A stretch of 64,000 bases of DNA from Telopea speciosissima. Taxonomy: Eukaryota; Streptophyta; Magnoliopsida; Proteales; Proteaceae. Location of the stretch: the NCBI RefSeq assembly GCF_018873765.1, contig NC_057919.1, positions 24,716,698 through 24,780,697 of the forward strand. Direction: 5' to 3'. Positions within the stretch are counted from its first letter, which is position 1. Every line of letters starts with the position of its first letter. Shown here in pieces: positions 20,991-32,913 of this stretch. The translations under genes and the position numbers were made by a program. The notes beneath the pieces are model-generated. The model was not told the origin of the DNA. It did no database searches and saw only the letters and a list, made by a program, of their open reading frames with translations.

Positions 20991-21085
20991 TGAGTCTTTA
21001 GCTCAAATTGGTAAAGCACTTGGAACATGAGCATATCTTAAGCATGTTCTGAAGGGATGGTGGTTCAAATCCACCAAGATCATTT
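20991..21085 (+). ncRNA. tRNA-like sequence, probably a SINE head
   Basis: TTAGCTCAAATTGGTAAAGC matches a pol III A box and D arm. GGTGGTTCAAATCCACC forms a perfect 5 bp T stem with a 7-base loop and matches a B box. Between them GAACATG...CATGTTC makes a stem that is not a normal anticodon arm, and the acceptor ends pair poorly. A tRNA-derived SINE promoter or decayed tRNA is more likely than a working tRNA. Confidence 0.45.
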
Positions 21086-21489
21086 TGATTCAAATGTTCA
21101 TAGCATAATCAATTAAGGCAATCATGAGCATCATACAATATCCACTGTTGCTCCCTTTTTATCGGGCTCAATATTTGTCACGACATTTTGATATTCCTAC
21201 TGTTTCTCCCTTCTTTTATCGGGCTCAATATTTTTATCACATAGGGAAAAAAATGATCATTGCTCAACTTGTCTTACAGTCAGATCAACAGATGTTATTC
21301 TGTTATAGAAAATGTTTGGAACAGGTTTTATCAAATGGATCAGCAGATGTTTTTCTGTTTTGAAAATTTTTTAAGCAGGTTTACCAAACACCATTTGAGA
21401 GGTTAAAAATGTGTTTTCAAAACCGAAACGGAAAAAAATGATGAAGGTAAAACACAACGTTTCTGAAACAGAAGCGTTGCCAAATGCAG

Positions 21490-22010
21490 CCTAAGAAGAG
21501 TAGAAGAAAGGGTAGTTTTGCCGAACTCTCAAGTCTCAACCCTAACCCTCATCAACAAAACAGTAAAAATGTCAACGGATAGTTGAAAATTCGTATTCGA
21601 TTCGCGTTTATATCCATTAAGGGGGATCCGTATTCAAAATCACTATTCAGAAACTATTCGAATTTGTCTAAAAAGGATATTATTTGAATCCATCAGAATA
21701 TAATCAGATACGAATATGATAAGGTACAGAAGTTTCTATACAAATGAAAAATACCCTACGACTGGAAAATACCCTACCTTTGAGTGCCGTTTGAACCATT
21801 GATTTACGTAATTGGAAGTAACCAATTAGGTTTATGATGAAACCTAGAAATCGATCACTGATCCAATTTGAGTACCTCTACGGGATAGATCTCAACAGAA
21901 AACTGAAGATTAATGACAGCAAGTGATTGAGTTCAATAGTTCCTCATATCAAATTAGTGACTCTTGAGATATGCCAATATCAGACTGAATTCGATCCGTT
22001 TACATCCTTA
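21490..22010. repeat. Damaged copy of the TAGGGATGTAAATGG MITE family
   Basis: 21490-21720 matches 32668-32875 almost word for word (AAGAAGAGTAGAAGAAAGGG, GTCAACGGATAGT, ACGAATATGATAA). The family's right end (TTCGATCCGTTTACATCC) is at about 21988-22005. The 250 bp between is absent from the other copy, so an insertion here is likely. The left end is missing. Confidence 0.6.
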
Positions 22011-22429
22011 GCCCTATTTAGTTCCTCACACCCTGTGGTATTGGTTACGAGGTATTTCATGTCCCTCAAAAGCGGTTGCACCATTTCAGGTCCTTCATAT
22101 GGCTCCGATTTGGTTGCAAGAGAAATTAAAGGGAAATGGATGAGAAAATTTTCAAACCTAAAAAGGAATTTTTGTAATCATAGTACATAAATTTCTAACC
22201 ATATTAGCAATGATACTTTTTTAGATGTAATTTTATTTATAGTTGTCAAGGCGTCACCTAGGCGCCCGCTTAAGCGTCCAGGCGAATTTGTAGGTGTTTA
22301 GACGATTGTCGTCTTATTATAGAGCACCTTCTGGCACTTAGTTATGCCAATCATTTAAGTAAATATTTTTATATTTGATATTTTATTTACTTAAAATATT
22401 ATTCATAAATAAGTAAAGGAAAAAAAATC

Positions 22430-24100
22430 GTACTGCACGGATAAACGTACCATTATAGGCAACGATTAAATCAAAGCCATTGATTAAATAACCTTAAATC
22501 TAAACCATTAAAAATATAAAACCATTTAACCTGCAACCGGCTCCCACTGTTTTCTTCTTCGCCTACCGACCTCACCCCATCTTTCCTGAAAAAGACCGAT
22601 GAACTTCCGCCGCTGGAACCCTAGTTTTGTTCAGAAGAAGGGAAGAAGCAAGAAGAGATTGGGTACTGTTTACCCATTTTTCCTTTTGTATTTTTATTTT
22701 TTAAATTTCTCTCATTTTCTATCGTCTTCAACGTCGCCCCTCTCCTTCTCTTTGGCAAAAAACAGACATCCAGAACTCATATATCACTGATATCAGAGAA
22801 AACCCAAGACAAAAACAGTACATGTCCATCAAATTTAACATTGAATGAAACCCGGAAAATTGAAGATCATCTACTCCTTGCCTTAGCTTGAAGTTCGCAC
22901 TGATTCAGAGAAAGAGAAGAAGAAATTGATGAAGGAAAACGACTAATCCATCTCCGTGAGCCCCACCTGAAGCACTCCCCTGTAAACTCATTCTCTGCAA
23001 ACCGAGAGAGAACCAATTTACACGAAAAAAAAAATTTTAATCTAAAAGATAAGGTTTTAATTCTACTCGGAGAAATCCAGAAAAAGGAAATCGAATGAAG
23101 ACCAGAAAAAGCCCCAATTACAATTTTATTTTTTTAATATTTACATTTCCATGTTTCTTCCAATTGCTTAGAAAACCAGATTGAGGAAAGAGTTACAAAG
23201 AACGGGAGAATGAAGAAAAGATAGGGTTTTAATTCTACTCATCTGAAGGCAGAAGTTTAGTTTGAGGAATAATAATGAGGAAGATTGAATGGAGCAGCTT
23301 TAGAAGATTCAGAGAGTTGATTCATCTATTGGTGCCGCTGTGGGTGCATTTCATCGCATAACAGATGACCGGTTCCTTTGCTCGTCGACGTTACCACCAA
23401 AGCTTTTTGGGAACGCCAAATCAACCACCTGCCCTCAGGCCATCTATCTCAACGGCTTCCAACAAACGGTGATTATCCATCTTCCTCTTTATCTCTTTTA
23501 TAAATTCTTTTTCATAACTTTAATTAAATTCAGATTTTGAGTTCCATTTATCGGATCGAACTCCAAGGTTGGGCGGGCGGTGGTGTTCTGTGAAGAAGAA
23601 GAAGAAGCAGGGGATGGGGTTGGTAGGACGAATAGGGGATGGGGAGATCTGATTTCAATCAATGGGGAGCTCCATTGATATCTGCTTGCAGTGGGCATCT
23701 CCATGATAGATCTTTGCCATCACCTGCGACCCAATCTCTCGCGAAAGCTCTGTTTTCGCCCTTTTTTTTGTTGGAACAACGGAAGAGATGGAAGAAGAGT
23801 GACAATAATGGGGGAATGGCAATGGAGGGAACAATCAAGGTAGATGAACCAGCAACGCTCCAACAGGATGAACGGTTCGAAGAAATGATGTATGCACAGC
23901 CACCATCGGCGGTTACCAACTTGCCTCCACCACCACCGGCATTTCCGTACCTCTATTTCTTCAAAAACCAGATGTCTGTGTAACCGGTTAAATACATGAA
24001 CGGCTAAGATTAAAGGAAAAAATTCCAACAGTTTAGATTTTAGGTGGTTTTTTAGTGTAAACACCCATAGCGGTAGTACTGCTACCACTCAATCAAACTC
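22430..24100. repeat. Possible inner TIR element with exon-like sequence
   Basis: Near 22445-22545 and inversely near 23985-24095 the DNA shares TACC(A/G)(T/C)TAT, AAATCTAAAC and TTTAACC(T/G)G words in the same order, suggesting decayed inverted ends. Between them GC content rises and there are short open stretches (for example 23639-23983 on +) with exon-like composition, none of which I can identify. Confidence 0.3.
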
Positions 24101-24857
24101 CCCATTTGAATCCAATAAAAATAGTTAAAAAATCAAATTTCAAAATGATAAAAAATCAACCATCAAATTCAAAAACAAAAACTGAATTTTTTTACGGTAA
24201 GTGAAATTTTTAATTTTCTAATGTTGGGATTTTTTTTAAATCTAAAAATTTCATAAATCTTAATATGATAAAATATTACTAAACACCAAAAGTACAGTAA
24301 AATATTCATTTGTTTTGATATCTAAAAAAATATTTTTAATTAGAGTAATTTTAAAAGTATTCGCACACACCAAATAAAATTTGACCGAAACATAACTCCT
24401 TCAATACAAATTAGATTTAAGAAATTTTGGATTTGTTGAAAAACTGGTGTTGTGCTTTACCTAATACAAAAAATTTTATTTAAAAATAAAATCATTTGAA
24501 CAATCAAATTTCTTAAAAAACAAAAACATTTCTCTAATTCAAGAGCGGACTAAGTACTTATTGATAACATCATATTTTTTACAAAAAATTTCACGAACAC
24601 CCCCTATATGTATTCAATATGTCACGAATTTACCAAACTTTACAAAAATATCACAGACTATCCTTACTTTATATTTTTATTTCAATTTAATCCACTCCGT
24701 TATTTCTTTTATAATGATAAAATTACCCTTACTATAGTGAACTCCTATAATACCCTTAATGATGAATTAATGATGTTAGCAAGTTAGGTTTTTATAAAAG
24801 ATAATTTTGCTCTTGTTTTTATTCAATCCCTTTTTTTTTTATTCCTTTTCTCTTCCC

Positions 24858-24935
24858 TCCTCCTCCTCCTCCTCCTCCTTCTCCTTCTGCCGCTTCTGCC
24901 GCCGCCGCCGCCACCACCACCACCACTACCGCCAC
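24858..24935 (+). repeat. Trinucleotide repeat (CTC)n/(CCG)n/(CCA)n
   Basis: An imperfect run of CTC, then CTT/CCG and then CCA triplets. It lies inside the inner TIR element. Confidence 0.85.
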
Positions 24936-25261
24936 CCCCTCAGCCCTCCTTCTCTTGCTCCCCTGCAACCCCGCCAACACTCTCTCCAGTCTCCCCCACC
25001 CGACCATGCTCTCAGCAATCCAACCCCATAAAAACCCTAACTCTACAAATTAAAACCCTAACCCCATAAAGTAAATGCTGAATCAGTGAAGAACACCAAG
25101 CGCCCAGGAAGAGGAGTCATCTATTTCTACAACCCCACATGCTTCAAGCTTCCTCTTGGCCATGTGTAGCTTCATAGGCCTAGAAATCTAAGAGAAAATG
25201 ACGGTTTTGGATGATGAAATGGTGGTTTAAGCGAAGAGGTTTTCAGAGATGATTTTGGTGA

Positions 25262-25420
25262 CGATCATGGCGGAGCTAATGGAGGAGTACACGGTGCTCC
25301 TTGCTAGGGTCTTGGAGCATCTCTTCCTCGAAGCCCCCTTCCCAAGATGGATGGGCTTTCTCATACTCAGTAATCTTCCTTATGCTTTCGCCACCACTAC
25401 CACTCCAAGGACGATTTGAG
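25262..25420 (+). pseudogene. Unidentified captured ORF fragment
   Basis: The frame read from about 25250 gives MAELMEEYTVLLARVLEHLF then LEAPFPRWMGFLILSNLPYA, an amphipathic then hydrophobic stretch that looks like real protein, and stops shortly after near 25420. An upstream stop (TAA) lies near 25230. I do not recognise the family. It sits inside the TIR element in the opposite direction to the PADRE fragment, suggesting a separate source. Confidence 0.35.
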
Positions 25421-25879
25421 CCGCAGCATAGCCATCCTTGGATGGGGAGGTTTCCCTTCTGATTTTGCTTTTCTCATCTTTTTGTTTTTTTCTCCTTGTT
25501 TCTTTTTTCCCCATTTCTTTTCGTTGATTTGGTGAGATTGTACTTTGTACATGAATAGTATGTAAATATCGTTTGTCCTGGAGATCGATCACCCTCATTT
25601 AATAGTTAGGAACGATTTCGACTTTGATAGATCAATATTTCCATTAACTTACAGAATCAAATTCCCACGCTCTACCATTTGAAGCAGGTCTAATTCAAAT
25701 ATTCAAAGCTTGAACAGATCAATTTTTTTTTTCTTTTTCTGATTCTTCTTTGCTCATCACTTTTATTCAGGCCATTTCTTGAGATGGAAAGTTTAGATGT
25801 GGGGTTTGTTGTATTGGAAGAGATTAGTCCCTTCTTTGGTTCTTCCCTTCGGCCATCTCAAATTTTTGAAAATGGGGTT

Positions 25880-26245
25880 TGAAAGGAAAAGAATTTTCTG
25901 AGGGTAATAGAAGAGTGTAGAAGGAGATAGCAGGGCGAGGGCGGTGGTAACCTTGACGGCCAGGGTGGCCATATCGAGAGCAGTGAGGCGATACTTTAAG
26001 CGACTGGTGTGAAGGACAAAGTAGATCTGATCGGGTTGTAGTTCTTCAGAGGAATCGAGGGCAGGAATGTAATCGGCGTAAGAAAGACCATCGGAGTTGT
26101 AGAGGAAGCAGGGCGAGGTTTCGATTTCGAGGACCTGCGATACTGTGATGGGTATGGGGTATTCGCAGAGATTGCCATTCACAGAGATGACATCGGCCGT
26201 GGAGCAAGCGAAGGGACCATCGGTGGTATCTGAAGAGAAAAACTA
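25880..26245 (-). pseudogene. PADRE/DUF4228 gene fragment captured in a TIR element
   Basis: Minus-strand translation gives ACSTADVISVNGNL, EYPIPITVSQVLE, DGLSYADYIPALDSSEELQP, then DQIYFVLHTSRLKYRLT and ALDMATLAVKVTTAL. This is the order of the plant PADRE (DUF4228) domain: N-terminal VI...G.L.E...P, a central YIP.L......L..GQIYF.LP block, and an MA.LAVKA helix. The initiator region (usually MGxC) is not seen upstream, where the frame hits a stop near 26243. After the helix the expected basic tail is replaced by unrelated sequence. It reads as a host-gene copy carried by the element. Confidence 0.72.
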
Positions 26246-27410
26246 AGGAGGACCCGACTCTTGGTTTTCCCTTAGCTCAGGGAAATCCTTCCCTGTTTCA
26301 GACTTTTTTTCTCCTTGCCGCTGGTAATAGTTGCCGGACCCAGAGCCGGAGAGGGAAGAAGATGAAATGACAATTTTGTCTTTTTATTTAAATAACTAAG
26401 AGGGAAAATGGATATTTCACCTTTGGGTACTAACTGTGCTTAATGTCAGGGGAAAAGTTGCCATTTTAACCAAATTTGGTAAATCCGTGACATATTGAAT
26501 ATTTGTAGGGGTTGTCCATGAAATTGTCCATGAAATTTTCTTTATTTTCTAACAATAGTATAAACCAAATGTGAGACTAAGTATACTTGAAAATGACCAA
26601 TTTCAAGAACATATAAACCAAATGTATGTTTTGATTTTTTCACACATAAAACTGATATATTAAAAAAATAATATTAAAAAACGATTTAAGCCGCTTAGAC
26701 ACCGCCTAAGCGCTTAGGGAGGACTTCAAACGCCTTAGATCACCTAGTGCCTTTGACAACTATGATTTTGTTTTACATTTTCAAATCTAGTAAATGCAAA
26801 GTATAGTGAAATTTAATAATCATATATGAAATGATTTGGAGTTAGTGACATAATTATGTGATTTTCCTTCCCATTAATTTCTCTTGCAACCAAACAGGGG
26901 GGACTACTCACCGCCTCTTCCCCACTCGAAACCAATACACAGTCATACACACCCGTCTAGTTCTAAGAGATTCGGGGACCTAATAGCTTCTGGCAAACCA
27001 AAAGGATATAGATATAGACCACCAAGCAACAATAACTACTGAACTTGAATTCAAGGGGGGCATACACACAGAATAAACATGAGAAGGGTCAATCTTATAC
27101 ATCCACTAGAACAAACAACGAAAAAACCTCAATAGACAGCTTTCATAGATAGATGGGTAAGCCCACATTCTCACTCGAAAATAATCTCAATACCTTCCAC
27201 ACTGAAATACAGCCAGAAACAGATAAAAATAGGGAAGATATCATTCATTATGTATCACTTCCAAGTCTCAAATACCTTTGTCCCAACACACAGCTCCATG
27301 ACCTCAAACTATGTAATGTTTCTCTGCAAACATTAGAATGGTATGTAGGTACGTAAACTCATGAAGAGCAAGCTAAAAGAATTGTAGTAGGTACCAACAT
27401 ACCACATCAA

Positions 27411-30400
27411 CTAAAGACCCTGATCAATGAGATAATCACCAAGCCTCTCAACAATCATGTTGCACTGACCGGGAGTGACTGGCTCCTCATAAATTCCAAG
27501 GATCAAAGCCATAGTGGTTTTCTTTATGGTAATACCACCAGAACCCTGAATTCATGTTAAAAAAGAAAAGGTTAACAGTCTAGCAAGGGAACCTGATAAA
27601 TTATCATACAACTATGAGTACTTATTCAGGAGGTGCAAAATTTGAGCAAAAAGTAAGAGAATTCATTTGTACTTTCTTGTCATCATGTGCAATTGTGATT
27701 TTGTAGTATAGACAGACATATGCTTTAAATTCAAAAAGCTGCTGATGACGATATGACATTGCCAGCCATCTAACGGAGACCTTACTTTCTAGGACTGTTT
27801 TTATATCCAAGCAGGCTATTATCAATCTGATTTTCCCAACTACCACACATGCTAAATTGACAGCTCTACACAGGCCAGGGTGGGTCTTAAAAGAATTCGT
27901 TGGTTTGAACTACCATTGCAGCGTCCAAGGCAGGAGATACCAAACACATTTGATGGTCTGTCCAGCTCCTGGTTGGCTACTTGATGGGCAATAAGAATTG
28001 TTCAAGTAGAAATGAAACATGGCCATCCAAGTATCCAACCAACATCATGTTTTCAAGGACAGTAGATATGACCTCATGAGACTGATTCTGATGTAGATCA
28101 CAGGGTCCAGCACAGGTGTAGCCGCAGGAACAAGGCCCAAAAACCAGTCCAGAATCGCTGTGGGATTCAGCTGTGCAGTGGGAGACAGCCTGGACTGATG
28201 TAGCCTGGTTCTTGGTTGGTCCAATGGAGCACAATTCAGGGGGTGGGGGCAGATTTCTAAATTTGAGCATATACGGGATCAAGCAGATTGCATGGGGATT
28301 ATAATTTCCAGGTTTGGATAGAGTCTCTGCCAGCAGTTTAATAGAGATATCTCCCAGATTTCGTTTCTGGTTAAGGAGGAATAATGATCAGATTGTATGG
28401 GCCCCATGGTCAGCTAGCTTGGACATCAAGATGGAAGTTGGCCATGCAGGAGAAGGATTTGAAAGCTTTATTAGTTCTAGATTTCAGGAATTTTTATATT
28501 TTGTGTGGGGATATATTAGCTAGAGATTAGTTTCTTTTTATATGTTAATAGTAGTTTCCTTTTTCTAGGATTTTTTATCTCTTAACTAATTAGATTATGA
28601 TTGGGTTGCTTTGTAATTGATTTTAATAGAAAAGTTTTAGTATGCTGTAATCGATTTTGGTTGAAACCATGAACGCTGTGAGAGGCAGTTGAGGTGAGAG
28701 GCCTTTGAGTGGGTGAGTTGCCTAGGGAAGAGTGATAGACTCAATCCAACTTACCCCTTTTCTATATTTCCTAGTTTCCTCTTTTCTTATAATTGGTTCC
28801 TGTGGGAGAGTTGTTTCTGTAATTCTATTGCTGCCCAATTGCTGAAGATTAAATCAACATTCAAAGAGAGATCATGTCGGAGGTTAGGTCACATGTGAGT
28901 ACGTGACCCGACCTTACATTAGATTCCTTCTATAGAGCAGTGAGCATGGCAAACTGATTTCAGCCTTTGGCTAATGAAATGGGTGATAAAACATTTGCAA
29001 GGTTGGCACATTATACCATTTGTATCAAAACTCCAACCATCAGTGAACCCTAATTTGATACTCAACATGTGATCACTCTGGAGATAAGACTGTTTGACAC
29101 CCCCCCCCTGCATGTTTCTAATTGAAGTACGAAGGCATAATTGCACAAGCCATGAACTGCAATGGTGGCCATGCATAGGCCACCCAAGATGCCAGCTTGA
29201 CCATTGAAAAATGGAAGGCTTTTTCATGGACAGGTAGAATGGTCAAAATGCACAACTTGTGCTTTGCTGATCCATAGTGTTGCTACCACTTGAAAAGATC
29301 ATACTGATTACTGCTACTCATGTGAGCAGGTTGAAAAGCATGCATAAAAAATTGTGCATTAAATAGCCATTAACAATATGTAATTTCAAAATCTACAGAT
29401 GGGTGCTTGATGGCATGTACTGAGTGGTGGAGTGGCATACTATAGAAACCAAGAACCTAAAAGGATGCAGAAAAGAATGGAAATATGAAAGAAACAATCA
29501 CACAATGCACAAGGATTTACATGGTTCGGTAAGATTTCCTATGTCCATGGTGAGATGAAGTCTGTTTCACTATCAATGGAGAGTAGGGTTACAGCCGCTC
29601 GTCCTCACAACTTACTCAAATTGCATTACAAGGAAAGAACCCTCACTACAAATTTATAGTGAAACCCTATACAGAAATTTTACTGAAAATACCCATATAG
29701 TGTCCTCCGAGCCTCGAGGTCTACGGCCTCTTAACGGCTCTTCAGAATCAACCCACTAATCCAAGCGACGGAATACAAGATATCATATCCCCAACACATA
29801 CCAATGAGTGTGTGTGTGTTTTTTCAATGCGGCATAAGCATATGTAAGTGAATACTCATGTGCGTATTAAATGGTTTAAGGTCAAAAGGACGAGATCTCA
29901 AGAAATAACCTTCTTTCCTCTGATGACAGCCCCAGCTTCACCTTGAATCACCATATACTTTGTGCCACCAAGGTATAAGCCAGTTGGAGCAAGTGTTCCA
30001 GGTTCTTCAAAGTCATTCATAATGCCAGTAATTTCTTCCGGCTTAAACTACAAAAACAAACATAAAGAAATGAATAGAGATACAGCAGTAAAAGATAACA
30101 GATCATACAGAATCCAATTCCATGAATTTTTGGCAATTGTAGCACTGACTGGATACAACACATCATGTTTTAACATAAACTTAGTTTTTCATATAACAAG
30201 AACCAGTAGCACTAATGCCTAAAATTTCCCCCCTTTTCTTAAGACAAGTGATTGAACTTAAACAATTCCAAAAGATGAAAAGAAAAAGCGGGGAAGCGGA
30301 GGGAGGAATTCATACAACGGAAATATTTCACGAGTTTGAACATAGTAATGTGCATACTCAATTCATAGATGGAATTTTGTTTTTGTTGTAATGTTCATAC

Positions 30401-31400
30401 TCAATTCTTAGATGAAATTTTCTTCAAACTTTAAAAGACTCCACATATCCTAAACCATCAAATTTTCAATACATCTAACACCAAAGAAAGCATCTCACCG
30501 AAAACAAAAATCAAAGAATGCAATAAGAACATAAGAACAAAGGAATGGAGATCTAATCTGGGTTTAAAAGGGTTCACACTGCTGAGCCAAAAGAAAATTA
30601 GCATGCGTTATATTGAGGCCAGTACAGACAGCTTGGGGATCATTAGTGACACCTAGAATAACAAAAAACTTACCAATTCTCAGCTATCACTATCATCCAT
30701 AGAATACGAATCCATTAGCTATAAACACAAAACAAGCTCAAGAAAACAATCTTAATATGGATTTGGTAAATAAACAATAAAACATTAAAACGATAAACGG
30801 ATTCAACTTCAGGAATCAGACTCCTGTCAAATTAAGGGGAAAAAAATCCAGGTGATGAGGCACAATTGGGATAGCTCAAACCCATGCCGGAGAATCCAAG
30901 GAAAGTAAGTAATCAGAGCAAAAAAGAATACCAGATCGAAAAAACGCAACTTCAAACTTAACAAAATAAATCTAATGCCTGCATAGATTTCTAATAATCT
31001 CATTTGGGACACCAAAACTAATTCAGCTATAGAAAAACAGAAGCTTAAAAAACGAAAGGAAAACAAAATTTCCTGTTCAGGCATATCAATGATAGTCTCA
31101 AACTTCCAATACTATCCAAATCAAATATCAAGGATAGTCTTCAAAGGCTATACCAAAAAAATAGAAAGAAAAAAAAAACATCAAATATATAAGATATACC
31201 CATGAATTAAAATGAAGAAAAATCTAATCTTTTCTGGATCTAAATCAGAAAAAGAGGGGAAATGGATCAACCTGAGGGAAAGCGGGGCTCTGAGCCCAAA
31301 CGCTGCCATCATGACCGATAATCGCAGCGTTAGCCAGATGACTACCAGAGCCATCGATGTCACACATCAGATGGTCATCAACATAAGTTTGCCACGACAT
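27411..31400 (-). CDS. PRF: Profilin (copy 1)
   Basis: Exons on the minus strand: 31272-31400, 29910-30047, 27411-27545 (402 bp, 133 aa), with GT-AG introns between codons (phase 0). It starts [13 protein letters not shown], the plant profilin signature; Trp3 and Tyr6 belong to the polyproline-binding face. Exon 2 encodes [20 protein letters not shown] and the [13 protein letters not shown] block. Exon 3 gives [20 protein letters not shown] and ends GDYLIDQGL. Profilin binds G-actin, polyproline proteins and phosphoinositides in the cytoplasm and controls filament growth. No break is seen. Intron 2 (27546-29909) holds a solo LTR. The paralogue lies 5.6 kb to the right in the same orientation with matching intron positions. 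Confidence 0.95.
29441..29796 (-). mobile_element. Solo LTR in profilin-1 intron 2
   Basis: A 356 bp unit, read on minus from TGTTGGGGATATGATATC, is flanked by a perfect CATAC duplication (29436-29440 and 29797-29801). The far end is TATA-type rather than the canonical CA, so one base has probably changed. No internal region or second LTR is nearby, consistent with LTR-LTR recombination. Confidence 0.65.
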
Positions 31401-31629
31401 CGTCGCTTTGATTTCTTCTAAGTTCTACCAACTCCGGCGATGTTTCTATTAGTGCAAAGAAGGACGACTGGGTGGAAGAGCTTAACCCTTGTCGTCTGAT
31501 AGCGCCGCGAAGCTTAAGGCGTAAGCACAAAGAGAGAGAGTAGTAATTTGAAAGCGTGGGAACACCGAAATGGGGACACAGACTCAGACAATAAATAAAG
31601 GTAACGCTCAGGAAATTCTAGCCCACCTT
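31401..31629 (-). promoter_or_regulatory. Leader/promoter region of profilin copy 1
   Basis: DNA upstream of the profilin-1 ATG up to the foldback element at 31630. No gene is visible, and no TATA box could be fixed with confidence. Confidence 0.35.
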
Positions 31630-31753
31630 TATCCGCTGCTGTAACAGCAGCGCTGCTGTACGCATCGTGCGGCGCAGCAGCGGCATGCGCATAATAGAAC
31701 GTGCTGTACACACATGGCCGTTGCTGCAGCACACGATGCGCACAGCAGCGGAT
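31630..31753. repeat. GC-rich foldback MITE
   Basis: TATCCGCTGCTGT at the left and its inverse CAGCAGCGGATG at the right bound about 124 bp whose arms share CGCATCGTG and GCAGCAGCGG. Internal GCTGCTGT duplications lengthen the left arm. It is far more GC-rich than its flanks and lies about 230 bp upstream of the profilin-1 start. Confidence 0.6.
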
Positions 31754-32301
31754 GAAAATTCCTCGTCTGTTCTCAAAGTTCAAACTGTGTATTTAACCCC
31801 ATTGCATAAGTCACTTCACATCCGCTCTTCCTCAAAGTAATTATTTCTCCCTTTTCCTTCACATATTATAGAAAGGGGAAGGTCTCTTTTCAACCATTGG
31901 ATGCGGGTGGGGGTATATTTGTAATAATATATTCCTTCTCTTCCCCATCCAACGATTGAAGGTACGGCCATGTATAGTATGGATATAGAGGTGGTGCACT
32001 TTTGCCCAATGTACACTTGTAACATAAAAACAAAAAAGTAAAATTATTATTGTCACAAAATTTGTTTATTTTTCTAGATGTCACAAAGCATTTATTATGC
32101 ATTGTGAGCAGATGATATGTCCACCCTTTTTCTGTTTTTTGGTAGAATGATATGTCGATCCGAAGTTGGATAGAAAAGTTATGATCTAGATTAGGCATTT
32201 GTTAAATTTCAAAATATAATTTAATCAAATATCATTTTTTGTATTGACACACATCTTATGCATGTCTATTAAGCACAAAACATTTGTTTCGAGATTGCAA
32301 C

Positions 32302-32913
32302 TAGGGATGTAAATGGATATTCGTAAATCCGTATTCGATCCGCGTTCGTATCCGTTTAGGAAAATCTAAATCCGTCCGAAACTAATCGGATACGAATATG
32401 ATAATCCCCCTATCCGACCAATTATTATCCAATTCGTTTAACAGTCCAATGGTAATAAAATATCTGAAATATAACTCTGTGTTTGTCTATCTTTTTAAGT
32501 TACCTTGTTGGATTTTGTTATCCTATTTTTATAAATTTATAAGTTAAGATAATGTGATTCTTTTTCTAGATTTGTTATTGGTTTATATATATTATTTTAT
32601 ACAATGTGCTACATAGAATTACATATCTATTAAAAAATAAAAAATAAAAAACGTAAGAGAATAAAAGACTAAGAAGAGTAGAAGAAAGGGTAATAACTGA
32701 ACTCTCAAGTTTCAACCCTAACCTTCATCATAAAAACGGTAAATATGTCAACGGATAGTCGAAAAATCGTATTCGATTTGTATTCATATCCATTTAGGAG
32801 AACCTGTATTCAAAAAATCATTATTCGAAAATTATCTGAATCCGTCCGAATATAAACGGAAACGAATATGATAATGCCACTATCCGACCGAATTCGATCC
32901 GTTTACATCCCTA
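32302..32913. mobile_element. hAT-like MITE, 612 bp, with 8 bp target duplication
   Basis: Starts TAGGGATGTAAATGGATA and ends TCCGTTTACATCCCTA. A perfect 8 bp duplication ATTGCAAC lies at 32294-32301 and 32914-32921. The interior repeats CGAATATGATAA and ATTCGATCCG words and has no ORF. A damaged relative is at 21490-22010. Confidence 0.8.

Larger units (their letters stand above)
24585..26540. mobile_element. Inner TIR element carrying host-gene fragments (Pack-type)
   Basis: The left end around 24585-24650 (AATTTCACGAACACCCCCTA, TATTCAATATGTCACGAA, TTTACCAAACTTTACA) is matched inversely at 26467-26540 with few changes; the right copy also repeats a 13 bp AATTTCATGGACA unit. Such long inverted ends around host coding pieces are typical of Pack-MULE elements. 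A target duplication was not clear. It carries a PADRE-gene piece (minus) and an unidentified ORF piece (plus). Confidence 0.6.
22238..26764. mobile_element. 4.5 kb non-autonomous TIR element
   Basis: The left end TATAGTTGTCAAGGCGTCACCTAGG and the right end, read inversely as CATAGTTGTCAAAGGCACTAGG, are diverged inverted repeats. Flanking 8 bp are ATTTTATT (22230-22237) and ATTTTGTT (26765-26772), one mismatch apart, in the size range of hAT target duplications. No transposase is visible inside. The interior holds further inverted repeats and host-gene pieces, including the inner element at 24585-26540. The ends contain repeated CCTAGGCG/CGCTTAGGC words. Confidence 0.6.

Noticed and set aside
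24807-25031. Pro/His/Ser-rich ORF at 24807-25031 and its antisense Gly/Ala-rich ORF
   Set aside because: Both are translations of a CTC/CCG/CCA triplet repeat; no family features.
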